A DNA stretch of 64,000 bases from Alistipes sp. (GTDB lineage: Bacteria; Bacteroidota; Bacteroidia; Bacteroidales; Rikenellaceae): NCBI GenBank assembly GCA_017936685.1, contig JAGBFA010000010.1:246268-310267 (forward strand), read 5' to 3'. The position numbers and the translations under genes were made by a program. This document shows, piece after piece, positions 9,095 through 16,574 of this stretch. Positions within the stretch are counted from its first letter, which is position 1, and the number at the start of each line of letters is the position of its first letter. Under the pieces are notes generated by a model. That model did not search any database and had not been told where the DNA came from. It worked only from the letters and a program-made list of their open reading frames with translations.

Positions 9095-10419
9095 CGGCGG
9101 CCTCCTTTCTTGGTGTAGTTGCACAATATGGGGCATACCAACGCTATCTCCACCTTCGTCGGACCGAAATAGTTCCATGTACCCGACTTGCTGCGGTCAC
9201 GCACTAACAGCGACCAGTCGTCGGTGGGGATATAGTGGCGGTGAGGTATGCGGGCATAACCTGCCGAGATGGAAAATTCGAGATTGAGACGCTTGCATAT
9301 CGGCATCGAGTAGCCGTAGGTGACTCCAACGCTGAAAAACTCGCCCTGATAGCAGCCAGTGCGCTTGGCCTGCAAGTCGAACTTGCCGCCCCAGCCGTAG
9401 AGACCGACGAAGTGGCCGACCAGCGCGTCGCGCTTGACAAGATCGGCACTCGCCTCCCTGAATCGCGGAGAGAACCACCAGCGGAACTCGCCGCCGAAAG
9501 AGAGAAATTCCAGACAGAATTTGTTGCTATCGGTCACCCACCACGGGCAGTGATGCTCGTAAAGTATGGAGAAGCGTCGTGCGATGGGCACCTCGACGGC
9601 GAAATTGAGCCATGTGGCCGCATCGTAGAGCAGATTGGTTTTCAGAGCGAGTATGGTGCGCTTGTCGCGCTGCGGCTCGACGAGTGGCTCGATGCTGCGG
9701 GTAACTTTCGGCAGCTCGATCTGCGTGGGCTGCGGCGCAATACGGCCGCCGAACGATGCAGGCACGCCGGCCAGAGGTTCGAGCTTGACGGCGGGGTGTT
9801 CCCACACGCATATCCATGTGGCCACACGCAACTCGGGCATGTGGCGGCGTATTATATAATCGTATGTATAGCCGTTGTCGAGCTGCTGCAAACGCCACTT
9901 CTTGGTGTCGTTGCCCACAGGCGCATCTAAGATGGCCAATACGCGGTCGCGGTCGGCACGATGGTAGTTGGCCTCGATCTCCTCGCGCAAACCCACCCAG
10001 TTCTCGGCCATGGGCCGCAGGATAATGCGGTCGGGATCGATTGCCGCATCGTCGCCCAGATGCTCGATGATATAGCGGCGCGCTGCCTCGGCACGCTTGC
10101 GTGCAAGCCACACGTTGTGCTCGTAGACACCCTCGGGCGAGGCATAGGCATAAATGGCTATGCTGTCGATGTGAGGCGATCGCGCAAGATACTCCTTGAT
10201 GTGGTCGGTCTGACGACGGTTGTCGAGGTAATTCTCGTCGATATCTATACGATCGCGCCAATAATATATCGCGAAGCTCTCGACCACAGAGTTTCCGATA
10301 GGCTGGAATTTATCAATTCCCCCCCCCTCACATATACGCGTAAAATCCTGCGCATGAATATCATGCACATTCATCAACGCCAAAAGCGAGATCAATATCG
10401 ACAAACAGTAATATTTCAT
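9091..10419 (-). CDS. DUF3575 outer-membrane protein with OmpA-like N-terminal region, first gene of pilus operon
   Basis: 442 aa with a cleavable signal (MKYYCLSILISLLALMNVHDIHA). Residues about 45-180 resemble an OmpA-like fold (ESFAIYYWRDRIDID, SIAIYAYASPEG, ARKRAEAARRYI). Residues about 255-440 match DUF3575 (LALKTNLLYDAATWLNFAVE, FGGEFRWWF, FVGLYGWGGKFDLQ, GEFFSVGVTYGYSMP), a predicted outer-membrane barrel. Codons 31-34 (Glu-Gly-Gly-Gly) contain a run of nine G: eight G would stop at about residue 57, and ten G would stop at once. It is the first gene after the operon promoter, and its stop overlaps the DUF5119 start. Probably the outer-membrane component of the pilus assembly locus; the mechanism is unknown. 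Confidence 0.82.
   Translation of the reverse strand: MKYYCLSILISLLALMNVHDIHAQDFTRICEGGGIDKFQPIGNSVVESFAIYYWRDRIDIDENYLDNRRQTDHIKEYLARSPHIDSIAIYAYASPEGVYEHNVWLARKRAEAARRYIIEHLGDDAAIDPDRIILRPMAENWVGLREEIEANYHRADRDRVLAILDAPVGNDTKKWRLQQLDNGYTYDYIIRRHMPELRVATWICVWEHPAVKLEPLAGVPASFGGRIAPQPTQIELPKVTRSIEPLVEPQRDKRTILALKTNLLYDAATWLNFAVEVPIARRFSILYEHHCPWWVTDSNKFCLEFLSFGGEFRWWFSPRFREASADLVKRDALVGHFVGLYGWGGKFDLQAKRTGCYQGEFFSVGVTYGYSMPICKRLNLEFSISAGYARIPHRHYIPTDDWSLLVRDRSKSGTWNYFGPTKVEIALVCPILCNYTKKGGRR
10319..10327 (-). repeat. Homopolymer C9/G9 tract in codons 31-34 of the DUF3575 gene
   Basis: Nine C on the plus strand, read GAG GGG GGG GGA in the gene just after the signal peptide. Both plus-one and minus-one slips cause early stops, so this is a candidate on/off contingency site for the first gene of the pilus operon. 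Confidence 0.92.
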
Positions 10420-10544
10420 TATAATCCTACCGTTTCAAATCCGTGACCCGACCGCCGCAACCGTCATTGCAAACAGATACCCGACAATCGGTTGCCCACT
10501 CTCACAGCGGCAACTCGCGAGATTAAAAAATTTGTTAATTGATG

Positions 10545-10576
10545 CAAAGTTATGACCTTTTTTATTTAAAAACAAA
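10545..10576 (-). promoter_or_regulatory. Pilus operon promoter (TTTG-N20-TAACTTTG)
   Basis: On the minus strand TTTG (10576-10573), 20 bp, then TAACTTTG (10552-10545), matching the Bacteroidetes primary sigma consensus TTTG-N19/20-TAnnTTTG. It lies about 125 bp upstream of the DUF3575 start, giving a leader of roughly 118 nt. The surrounding DNA is very AT-rich. Confidence 0.75.
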
Positions 10577-10594
10577 AAAATTCGGAACAAAAAT

Positions 10595-10603
10595 CCCCCC
10601 CCC
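10595..10603 (-). repeat. Homopolymer C9/G9 tract upstream of the pilus promoter
   Basis: Nine C on the plus strand, 19 bp upstream of the -33 box of the pilus promoter (around position -57 to -65). Length changes would alter spacing between the promoter and any upstream activator site. Confidence 0.85.
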
Positions 10604-10781
10604 TATAAAATACCGCCAATAGCTTCTATTATGCCCTGCAAACCAATATATTACACCCCGAAATAATTTATTCGAACGAACGAACCGACGACGAAATCGA
10701 GCCTAATTTTGTACCGTCCGGCTTATCTCGGAGCGCAGACATGTCAATTCGTAACCTCTTCAACCGCCGGCAATATACGAA
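10604..10781. other. Intergenic stretch, no gene seen
   Basis: AT-rich leader giving way to ordinary composition. A plus-strand TAATTTTG box sits at 10704-10711 but no convincing gene follows it; a GAACGAACGAACC short tandem occurs near 10675. I see no other signal. Confidence 0.4.
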
Positions 10782-10842
10782 TCGTGCCGCCTCGGACGAT
10801 CCGAGACGGCACGACACCGTCGGGTGCAAACGGCATGCACCC
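10782..10842 (-). terminator. Hairpin pair downstream of the 81-aa gene
   Basis: A 15-bp stem with a single wobble (10782-10796 / 10800-10814, loop of 3) and a second stem GGGTGC / GCACCC (10822-10827 / 10837-10842), directly after the stop of the minus-strand 81-aa gene at 10847. No long T-run follows, so termination strength is uncertain. Confidence 0.5.
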
Positions 10843-10846
10843 TGCC

Positions 10847-11092
10847 CTATCCGCGGCTCTCCATGCTATCGGCCGAGGGGTTGACCGTTATGGTCTCCTG
10901 CTCGATCTGCCGCATGGTGGGCTGCTCCGATGCATCATGCGGCGGCATGATGCCTTCGTCGGCCAGCACGTCGTCGGCCGACAGTTGAGTCACAGGGCTC
11001 ATAGCTCCGGCCTGCGGCATCGGGGCACGCCTGTCGACCGGACGTCCGTCGCGCTCGGCCACACATGTATTGTCATTACTCTTTTGCTTCAT
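10847..11092 (-). CDS. Hypothetical 81-aa protein
   Basis: Small hydrophilic, acidic protein without signal peptide or recognisable domain; the middle is rich in Pro, Gln and Met (MPQAGAMSPVTQLSADDVL). Codon choice (frequent GCC GAC, TCG GCC, GAG CAG) matches the neighbouring real genes, and a pair of hairpins follows its stop, which supports expression. It stands alone between the pilus operon and repeat elements. No function can be assigned. Confidence 0.55.
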   Translation of the reverse strand: MKQKSNDNTCVAERDGRPVDRRAPMPQAGAMSPVTQLSADDVLADEGIMPPHDASEQPTMRQIEQETITVNPSADSMESRG

Positions 11093-11165
11093 GATCCAAG
11101 GATTTTATCACCCGTTCCAGAGCAAAAGTCGTACCGGCACGCCCCCCCGACATCGCATGCGCGAA

Positions 11166-11391
11166 CGAAGAATCTGGTTGTGGACGACAAGGCCATCGTA
11201 CTGTCACTCCGAGGAGCCGCAGGCGACGTGGGAGTCTCGCCGGCGGGAGCAAGTTTGGTGCACAGGAATTTGTCGACCAAAAGAGATTCTCACGTCGCGT
11301 TCCACAGAACGCTCCTCAGAATGACAGGACGAGTGTTTTTGTCGTCCACAACCAGATTCTTCGTTTCATTTCATTCCACTCAGAATGACAG
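11166..11391 (+). repeat. B-family hairpin repeat interrupted by an A-family copy
   Basis: A perfect 25-bp inverted repeat: 11166-11190 (CGAAGAATCTGGTTGTGG + ACGACAA) and 11339-11363, followed on the right by TTCATTCCACTCAGAATGACAG ending at 11391. The arms match uninterrupted B copies elsewhere in the window. Between them lies a complete A element (11201-11327), so A appears to have entered B. Confidence 0.85.
11201..11327 (+). repeat. A-family inverted-repeat element, copy 1
   Basis: 127 bp. Left end CTGTCACTCCGAGGAGC, then CGACGTGGGAGTCTC; right end GAGATTCTCACGTCGCG, then GCTCCTCAGAATGACAG. The two arms are imperfect inverted repeats differing at fixed transition positions in every copy. 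No coding capacity of its own. Confidence 0.85.
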
Positions 11392-11425
11392 AACAATGGA
11401 ATAGTCTCCAAAGCACTATGCGCTA

Positions 11426-11550
11426 CTTTTTCGTCAAAAGGCATTAGTTGCAAGCCGCACGTGAAAAGGACGCAGATGGGCTGTACTTAGCGTACTGCCC
11501 ATTTGCGGACTTGAACGAGGCGAAGCAAATGATGCCTTTTCACGAAAAAG
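11426..11550 (+). repeat. E-family long palindrome, copy 1, adjoining a promoter
   Basis: 125 bp. Outer arms CTTTTTCGTCAAAAGGCAT (11426-11444) and its inverse ending at 11550; the middle arms pair imperfectly; centre ATGGGCTGTAC-TTAGC-GTACTGCCCAT (11476-11502). A second copy is at 60506-60626. It ends 14 bp before the TATCTTTA box of the following esterase gene. Confidence 0.85.
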
Positions 11551-11564
11551 TCACGAAAAAGTTG

Positions 11565-11572
11565 TATCTTTA
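11565..11572 (+). promoter_or_regulatory. Promoter -7 box (TATCTTTA) for esterase gene
   Basis: Near-consensus TAnnTTTG box (last base A) 20 bp before the ATG of the esterase gene. The region where the -33 box should be falls at the end of the E palindrome. Confidence 0.5.
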
Positions 11573-11592
11573 TACCCAAAACTATTATTGTC

Positions 11593-12417
11593 ATGAAAAG
11601 ATTTCTACTGATGATCTGCGTGGCCATGTGTGCCATGACCGCATCGGCACAGCAGACCACATACCAGACCCAGCGAGACATTTGCTATGCCACCTCGGAG
11701 GATCAATATGCTGCGGAGAGATGCAAACTCGATGTCTACTACCCGCAGGATACAACGGGCTGTCCGGTGGTGGTGTGGTTCCACGGAGGAGGTCTCACGG
11801 GAGGCAACAAATACATACCGAAGCCGCTGAGAGAGTGCGGCATGGTGGTGGTGGCGGTAAACTACCGTCTGATGCCTAAGGTCGACATAGAGGAGTGCAT
11901 AGACGATGCGGCCGCAGCCGTGGCATGGACGTTCAATCATGCCGAAGAGTACGGCGGCGACGTGCGCAAGATATTCGTCGCAGGACACTCGGCCGGCGGC
12001 TACCTCACCTCGATGATAGGATTGGACAAGACGTGGCTGGCGAAATACGGAATCGATGCCGACTCGATAGCGGCACTGGCACCGTTCAGCGGACAGGCCA
12101 TAACACATTTCGGATACCGCCAGCAGCACGGCATAGAGGCCACGCGCCCAACGATTGACTCGTTAGCACCGCTCTACCATGTGCGCGGCGATGCACCTCC
12201 GTTGATAATCATATCGGGCGACAGGGAGCTGGAGCTTTACGGCCGCTACGAGGAGCAGGCATATTTCTGGCGCATGATGAAACTCAACGGCCACACCGAG
12301 ACCTACCTCTACGAACTCGACGGCTTCAATCACGGAAAGATGGCCACGCCGGCGTTCCACATTCTCAAAAACCACATAGCAGCCATAGTCGCAAAGAGCG
12401 GCGGGAAAAGCGAATAG
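11593..12417 (+). CDS. Secreted alpha/beta hydrolase (esterase, HSL/BD-FAE-like)
   Basis: 274 aa with a signal peptide ending TASA-Q. The oxyanion motif HGGG is at residues 64-67 and the nucleophile elbow GHSAGG at 131-136 (Ser133). The probable acid is Asp210 (ISGDRE) and the base His247 (DGFNHGKM), a complete serine hydrolase triad. HGGG plus GHSAG places it with hormone-sensitive-lipase-like and carbohydrate acetyl/feruloyl esterases, so the likely reaction is hydrolysis of a short-chain ester in the periplasm; the substrate is unknown. Monocistronic, with the E palindrome and a promoter box upstream, and convergent with rmuC. Confidence 0.85.
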   Translation: MKRFLLMICVAMCAMTASAQQTTYQTQRDICYATSEDQYAAERCKLDVYYPQDTTGCPVVVWFHGGGLTGGNKYIPKPLRECGMVVVAVNYRLMPKVDIEECIDDAAAAVAWTFNHAEEYGGDVRKIFVAGHSAGGYLTSMIGLDKTWLAKYGIDADSIAALAPFSGQAITHFGYRQQHGIEATRPTIDSLAPLYHVRGDAPPLIIISGDRELELYGRYEEQAYFWRMMKLNGHTETYLYELDGFNHGKMATPAFHILKNHIAAIVAKSGGKSE

Positions 12418-12479
12418 CGGCATAGCACGTCATTGCCGCGCAGCGGCGGATCGCACCTCCTCGCCCGATGCAGGGCGGA

Positions 12480-13808
12480 TTATTCCGTATCCTGTTCGGC
12501 CGCGGCTTCCGTCTCCGGCTCGGCACCTTCCAGAGCCTTGGCCGACTGGCGTTTCTTGGTGGGCAGGCCGAGCTTGCGCAGACGCTCGCCCAGACGCACG
12601 ATGTTGTTGTTGCCCGTACGCAGGCGTTTGTAGGCATCGTCGTACTTGGTGCGGGCCTGGTCCAGTGCCGTGCCGACACCCTCCAACGACTCGGTGAACG
12701 CCACCAACTGATCGTAGAGCTTGGTGGCCTTGTCGACGATCTCGGCCTGGTTCTTACTCTGGGCATCTCTGCGCCACATATCGGCCACCATCTTCAACAG
12801 CGCGAAGAGGTTGGTCGGCGACGAAATGATAACTTTGCGGGCGTATGCGTCCGACCAAATGGCGCGATCCTCCTTCAAGGCCTCCAAAAAGGCGGGTTCG
12901 GCCGGAATGAACATGATGACGAAATCGGGCGAATCCAGCAGCCGCTGGTACTCCTTTGCGGCCAGTTCCTGCACATGGCGGCGCACCGAGGCCACATGTT
13001 CGGCCATCAGACGGCGACGCTCCTCCTCGCTCTCGGCCGCGGTGTAGCCCACGTAGGCCGTAAGCGACACCTTCGAGTCGATGACGATCGACCGCTCCTC
13101 CGGAAGACGCAGTATCACGTCGGGGCGCAGATTGCGGTTGTCGTCGTCTTTGAGGTTGGTCTGCACCTCGTAGTGCAAGCCCTTGACAAGACCCGTGCTC
13201 GACAATATCGTTTCGAGGTAGACCTCGCCCCAGTCGCCCTGCACCTTGGAGTTGCCGCGCAGAGCGTTTGTGAGGTTGGTCGTCTCGGCGGTGATCTTCA
13301 TGTTGAGCCGCATGAGGTTATCCAGCTCGTTCTTCAAGGCTCCGCGCTGCTCGTTCTCCGAGGCGTAGATGCGCTCGACACGCTCGCGGAAATCGGATAT
13401 ATTGTCTTTGAATGGTTTCAGAAGCAGATCCAAAGACTCCTTGTTGGTCTGCCGGAACTCGCGCGACTGCTCGCCGAAGATCTCGTTGGCAAGGTTGCGG
13501 AACTGCGCCTTCATGGCCTGCTCGGCACGCTCCCTTTCTCGGGCGAGCGTCTGTTCGGTCTGCTCGCGCTCCTGCTGCATCGTCCGCTCACGCTCGCGCA
13601 GAGCCGCCGCCTCGCTCTCGGCCCTGACGCGCGCTACGCGCTCGTCGACGAGCAACTGCCGCTCGCGGGCTATCTCCTCCTGCAAACTGCGCTCCGACTG
13701 CCGGTGCTGGTCGCGCTCGCGCGCAAGCTCCGACGAGGAGCGTCTCAGCAGCATGGCCAGCACGGCCACTGCCGCGGCCATGACGACCGATATGATGATA
13801 TATTCCAT
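12480..13808 (-). CDS. rmuC: RmuC family DNA recombination protein
   Basis: 442 aa from ATG 13808-13806 (MEYIIIS). An upstream in-frame Met at 13874 adds only an unlikely Cys-rich leader that would overlap the promoter. One N-terminal membrane helix (residues 2-21) is followed by a long coiled coil (about 25-180, Arg/Glu-rich) and the RmuC core (QGDWGEVYLETILSSTGL, RPDVILRLPEERSIVIDSK, FMIFIPAEPAFLEAL-like segment). The C-terminus is a charged tail ending AEQDTE. RmuC proteins carry a nuclease-like fold and limit inversions at short inverted repeats in E. coli, which is notable in a region so rich in inverted repeats. Promoter TACCTTTG at 13859-13852. Confidence 0.9.
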   Translation of the reverse strand: MEYIIISVVMAAAVAVLAMLLRRSSSELARERDQHRQSERSLQEEIARERQLLVDERVARVRAESEAAALRERERTMQQEREQTEQTLARERERAEQAMKAQFRNLANEIFGEQSREFRQTNKESLDLLLKPFKDNISDFRERVERIYASENEQRGALKNELDNLMRLNMKITAETTNLTNALRGNSKVQGDWGEVYLETILSSTGLVKGLHYEVQTNLKDDDNRNLRPDVILRLPEERSIVIDSKVSLTAYVGYTAAESEEERRRLMAEHVASVRRHVQELAAKEYQRLLDSPDFVIMFIPAEPAFLEALKEDRAIWSDAYARKVIISSPTNLFALLKMVADMWRRDAQSKNQAEIVDKATKLYDQLVAFTESLEGVGTALDQARTKYDDAYKRLRTGNNNIVRLGERLRKLGLPTKKRQSAKALEGAEPETEAAAEQDTE

Positions 13809-13851
13809 ATAGATAATCGATTTTACGGCGCGGCATCTGCTGCACCGAGTA

Positions 13852-13859
13852 CAAAGGTA
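13852..13859 (-). promoter_or_regulatory. rmuC promoter -7 box (TACCTTTG)
   Basis: Exact TAnnTTTG on the minus strand 43 bp upstream of the chosen rmuC ATG. It supports the internal start and is divergent from the rpe promoter. Confidence 0.6.
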
Positions 13860-13903
13860 GCAAACAATCGTCAATCCGTTACCGATATTTAGTAAGAATT
13901 TTG

Positions 13904-13911
13904 TACTTTTG
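13904..13911 (+). promoter_or_regulatory. rpe promoter -7 box (TACTTTTG)
   Basis: Exact TAnnTTTG 28 bp upstream of the rpe ATG at 13940. No clear TTTG 19-20 bp upstream. Confidence 0.6.
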
Positions 13912-13939
13912 CCTGCATAATCGAAAATTGCACGATATT

Positions 13940-14590
13940 ATGAAACGTATCATAGCTCCGTCGGTGCTCTCGGCCGACTTCGGACACCTCGAACGCGACA
14001 TCGAAATGATCGACCGCAGTGCGGCCGAGTGGGTGCACATCGACGTTATGGACGGTGTGTTCGTACCCAACATATCGTTCGGGTTCCCCGTGATGAAACC
14101 CATACGCAAGGCCACGCGCAAGACGCTCGACGTGCATCTGATGATCACCGAGCCGGAACGATACATAGAGCGGTTCGTCGAGGCGGGAGCCGACTACCTC
14201 ACATTCCACTACGAAGCCACGATGGACATACACGGCTGCATCGAGTCCATACACCACGCAGGCGCACGCGCCGGCATATCCATCAAGCCGGCCACCTCGG
14301 CCGAGGTACTGCGCGACATTCTGCCGTTAGTGGATATGGTGCTGGTGATGAGCGTCGAGCCGGGGTTCGGCGGACAGTCGTTCATGCCCTCGGCCGTGGA
14401 AAAGATACGCAGCCTCGACGAGATGAAGCGCGAAGCGGGGTTGGAGACCATCATCGAGGTCGACGGCGGCATCTCGTCGGCCAATGCACGGCTGCTGTTC
14501 GATGCGGGAGCCGAAGTGCTCGTGGCGGGCAGCTCGGTATTCGGCGCACCCGATCCCCACGAAGCGATCGAAAGAATGTTGAAAGCCTGA
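13940..14590 (+). CDS. rpe: Ribulose-phosphate 3-epimerase
   Basis: 216 aa, the usual length. The ATG at 13940 (MKRIIAPSVLSADFG) is chosen over the in-frame 13901, which lies on the promoter box. Signatures: SVLSADF (residues 7-13), HIDVMDGVFVPN (about 33-44, with metal-binding His and Asp), HLMITEPERYI, SVEPGFGGQSF (about 136-146) and DGGIS near 175. It interconverts ribulose-5-phosphate and xylulose-5-phosphate in the pentose phosphate pathway in the cytosol. It is followed 6 bp later by an ABC-F gene and probably co-transcribed with it and rlmB. Confidence 0.96.
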   Translation: MKRIIAPSVLSADFGHLERDIEMIDRSAAEWVHIDVMDGVFVPNISFGFPVMKPIRKATRKTLDVHLMITEPERYIERFVEAGADYLTFHYEATMDIHGCIESIHHAGARAGISIKPATSAEVLRDILPLVDMVLVMSVEPGFGGQSFMPSAVEKIRSLDEMKREAGLETIIEVDGGISSANARLLFDAGAEVLVAGSSVFGAPDPHEAIERMLKA

Positions 14591-14596
14591 GAGAAG

Positions 14597-16534
14597 ATGA
14601 TTTCGTTAGACAACCTTACCATAAGCTACGGAGGCTGGACTCTGTTCGACAACATCTCGTTTCTGATAAACCCCAAGGACCGAATAGGTCTGGTCGGCAA
14701 GAACGGCGCGGGCAAGACTACCCTGCTGCGCACCATCGTGGGCGAGCAGCAGCCCACCTCGGGTGCGGTCACCGTCAACGGCGAATGCACGATAGGCTAT
14801 CTGCCTCAGCAGATGCGCGTGGCCGACACGACGACCCTTATGGACGAGACGGCAAAGGCATTCGATGAGGTGCTGCGCATAGAGGCCGACATCGAGCGTA
14901 TGACGGCCGAGATAGCCGAGCGCACCGACTTCGAGTCGGCCGAATACGAAGCTCTGCTGCACCGCCTCAACGAGGCCAACGACCGTTATCATATCCTCGG
15001 CGGCGACACGCGCGAGGCCGACATCGAGCGCACCCTGCTGGGTCTGGGCTTCCGCCGGTCGGATTTCAGGCGCGCCACGAGCGAGTTTTCGGGCGGCTGG
15101 CGCATGCGAATCGAGCTTGCCAAGCTGCTGCTGCGCCGTCCGTCGATATTCCTGCTCGATGAGCCGACAAACCACCTCGACATAGAGAGTATACAGTGGT
15201 TGGAGGATTATCTGCGCTCGTACAACGGCGCGGTGCTGCTCATATCGCACGACCGTGCATTTCTCGACAACGTCACAACGCGCACCGTGGAGCTGTCGCT
15301 GGGCAAGATATACGACTACAAGGTGCCCTACTCCAAGTTCGTCGAGCTGCGGGCCGAGCGTCGCGCCCAGCAGATGGCCGCATACCAGAATCAGCAGCGC
15401 ATGATCGAGAAGACCGAGGAGTTCATCGAGAAGTTCCGCTACAAGCCCACCAAGAGCAATCAGGTGCAGTCGCGCATAAAGCAGTTGGAGAAGATCGAAC
15501 GCATAGAGGTCGACGAGGAGGATCTCTCGCGCCTCAACATAAAGTTTCCGCCGGCACCGCGTTCGGGACAGATCGTGGCCGAGGTAAAGCAGGCGGGCAA
15601 GGCTTTCGGCGACAAACGCATATTCTCGGGCGCGGAGTTCACCATAGAGCGCGGGGCCAAGATAGCACTGGTCGGCCGCAACGGCGAGGGCAAGACCACA
15701 TTCGCCCGCATGCTCATAGGCGAGCTGGCTCCCACCGAGGGCGAGATACGCATCGGTGCCAATGTCAACATAGGCTACTACGCACAGAACCAGGACGATC
15801 TGATGGAGGGCGAGTTCACCGTGTTCGACACGCTCGACAGGGTGGCCGTGGGCGACATACGCACGCGGCTGAGAGACATACTCGGAGCGTTTCTGTTCCG
15901 CGGCGAGGACATCGACAAAAAGGTGAAGGTGCTCTCGGGCGGCGAACGCTCGCGTCTGGCCATGGCGCGTCTGATGCTCGAACCCTACAACCTGCTGGTG
16001 CTCGACGAGCCGACCAACCACATGGACATGCGCTCGAAGGATATTCTGAAAAACGCACTGATCAAATACGACGGCACGGTGGTGGTTGTATCGCACGACA
16101 GAGAGTTTCTCGACGGGCTGGTCGACCGCGTCTACGAGTTCCGCGACGGCGGCGTGAAGGAGTATCTGGGCGGCATCTACTACTTCTTGGAGAAGCGCAA
16201 GATCGAGTCGCTCAAAGAGATCGAGCGCAAGGCACCCGCCGCACAGCAGACCGAGCGCAAGAGCGAACCGCAGGGCGCGGGCAAGCTCTCCTACGAGCAG
16301 CGCAAGGAGCAGGAGAAGCTGTTGCGCAAGCTGCGCAAGAATGTGGAGACGATCGAGGCGGAACTGGCCGACATCGAGCGGCAGATAGCCGCATACGATG
16401 AGAAATTCGCCGCCGCCACAACATACGATGCGGAGGACTACCGACAATACGAGGATCTGAAATCGCGCTGCGAGCACATGATGCACGAGTGGGAGAAGGC
16501 CAGCTACGAGTTGGAGATAACCGAGCAGCAATGA
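14597..16534 (+). CDS. ABC-F family ATP-binding cassette protein (Uup/YdiF-like)
   Basis: 645 aa with two complete nucleotide-binding domains and no membrane segment. Domain 1: Walker A GKNGAGKTT (residues 34-42), signature SGGWRMR, Walker B LLDEPTNHLD. Linker with the ABC_tran_Xtn region (residues about 220-320). Domain 2: Walker A GRNGEGKTT, signature SGGERSR, Walker B VLDEPTNHMD. The C-terminal coiled coil (560-640) resembles Uup. ABC-F proteins act on the ribosome E site in translation and stalling relief, or in DNA-related roles for Uup. Lies 6 bp after rpe. Confidence 0.92.
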   Translation: MISLDNLTISYGGWTLFDNISFLINPKDRIGLVGKNGAGKTTLLRTIVGEQQPTSGAVTVNGECTIGYLPQQMRVADTTTLMDETAKAFDEVLRIEADIERMTAEIAERTDFESAEYEALLHRLNEANDRYHILGGDTREADIERTLLGLGFRRSDFRRATSEFSGGWRMRIELAKLLLRRPSIFLLDEPTNHLDIESIQWLEDYLRSYNGAVLLISHDRAFLDNVTTRTVELSLGKIYDYKVPYSKFVELRAERRAQQMAAYQNQQRMIEKTEEFIEKFRYKPTKSNQVQSRIKQLEKIERIEVDEEDLSRLNIKFPPAPRSGQIVAEVKQAGKAFGDKRIFSGAEFTIERGAKIALVGRNGEGKTTFARMLIGELAPTEGEIRIGANVNIGYYAQNQDDLMEGEFTVFDTLDRVAVGDIRTRLRDILGAFLFRGEDIDKKVKVLSGGERSRLAMARLMLEPYNLLVLDEPTNHMDMRSKDILKNALIKYDGTVVVVSHDREFLDGLVDRVYEFRDGGVKEYLGGIYYFLEKRKIESLKEIERKAPAAQQTERKSEPQGAGKLSYEQRKEQEKLLRKLRKNVETIEAELADIERQIAAYDEKFAAATTYDAEDYRQYEDLKSRCEHMMHEWEKASYELEITEQQ

Positions 16535-16574
16535 TCTTCGGCAGTATAAACAACGGATAATAAAACAACAGTAT

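Noticed and set aside
10709-11404. 231-codon plus-strand ORF
   Set aside because: Runs antisense through the 81-aa gene and then through A and B repeats; no domain and no sensible start context.
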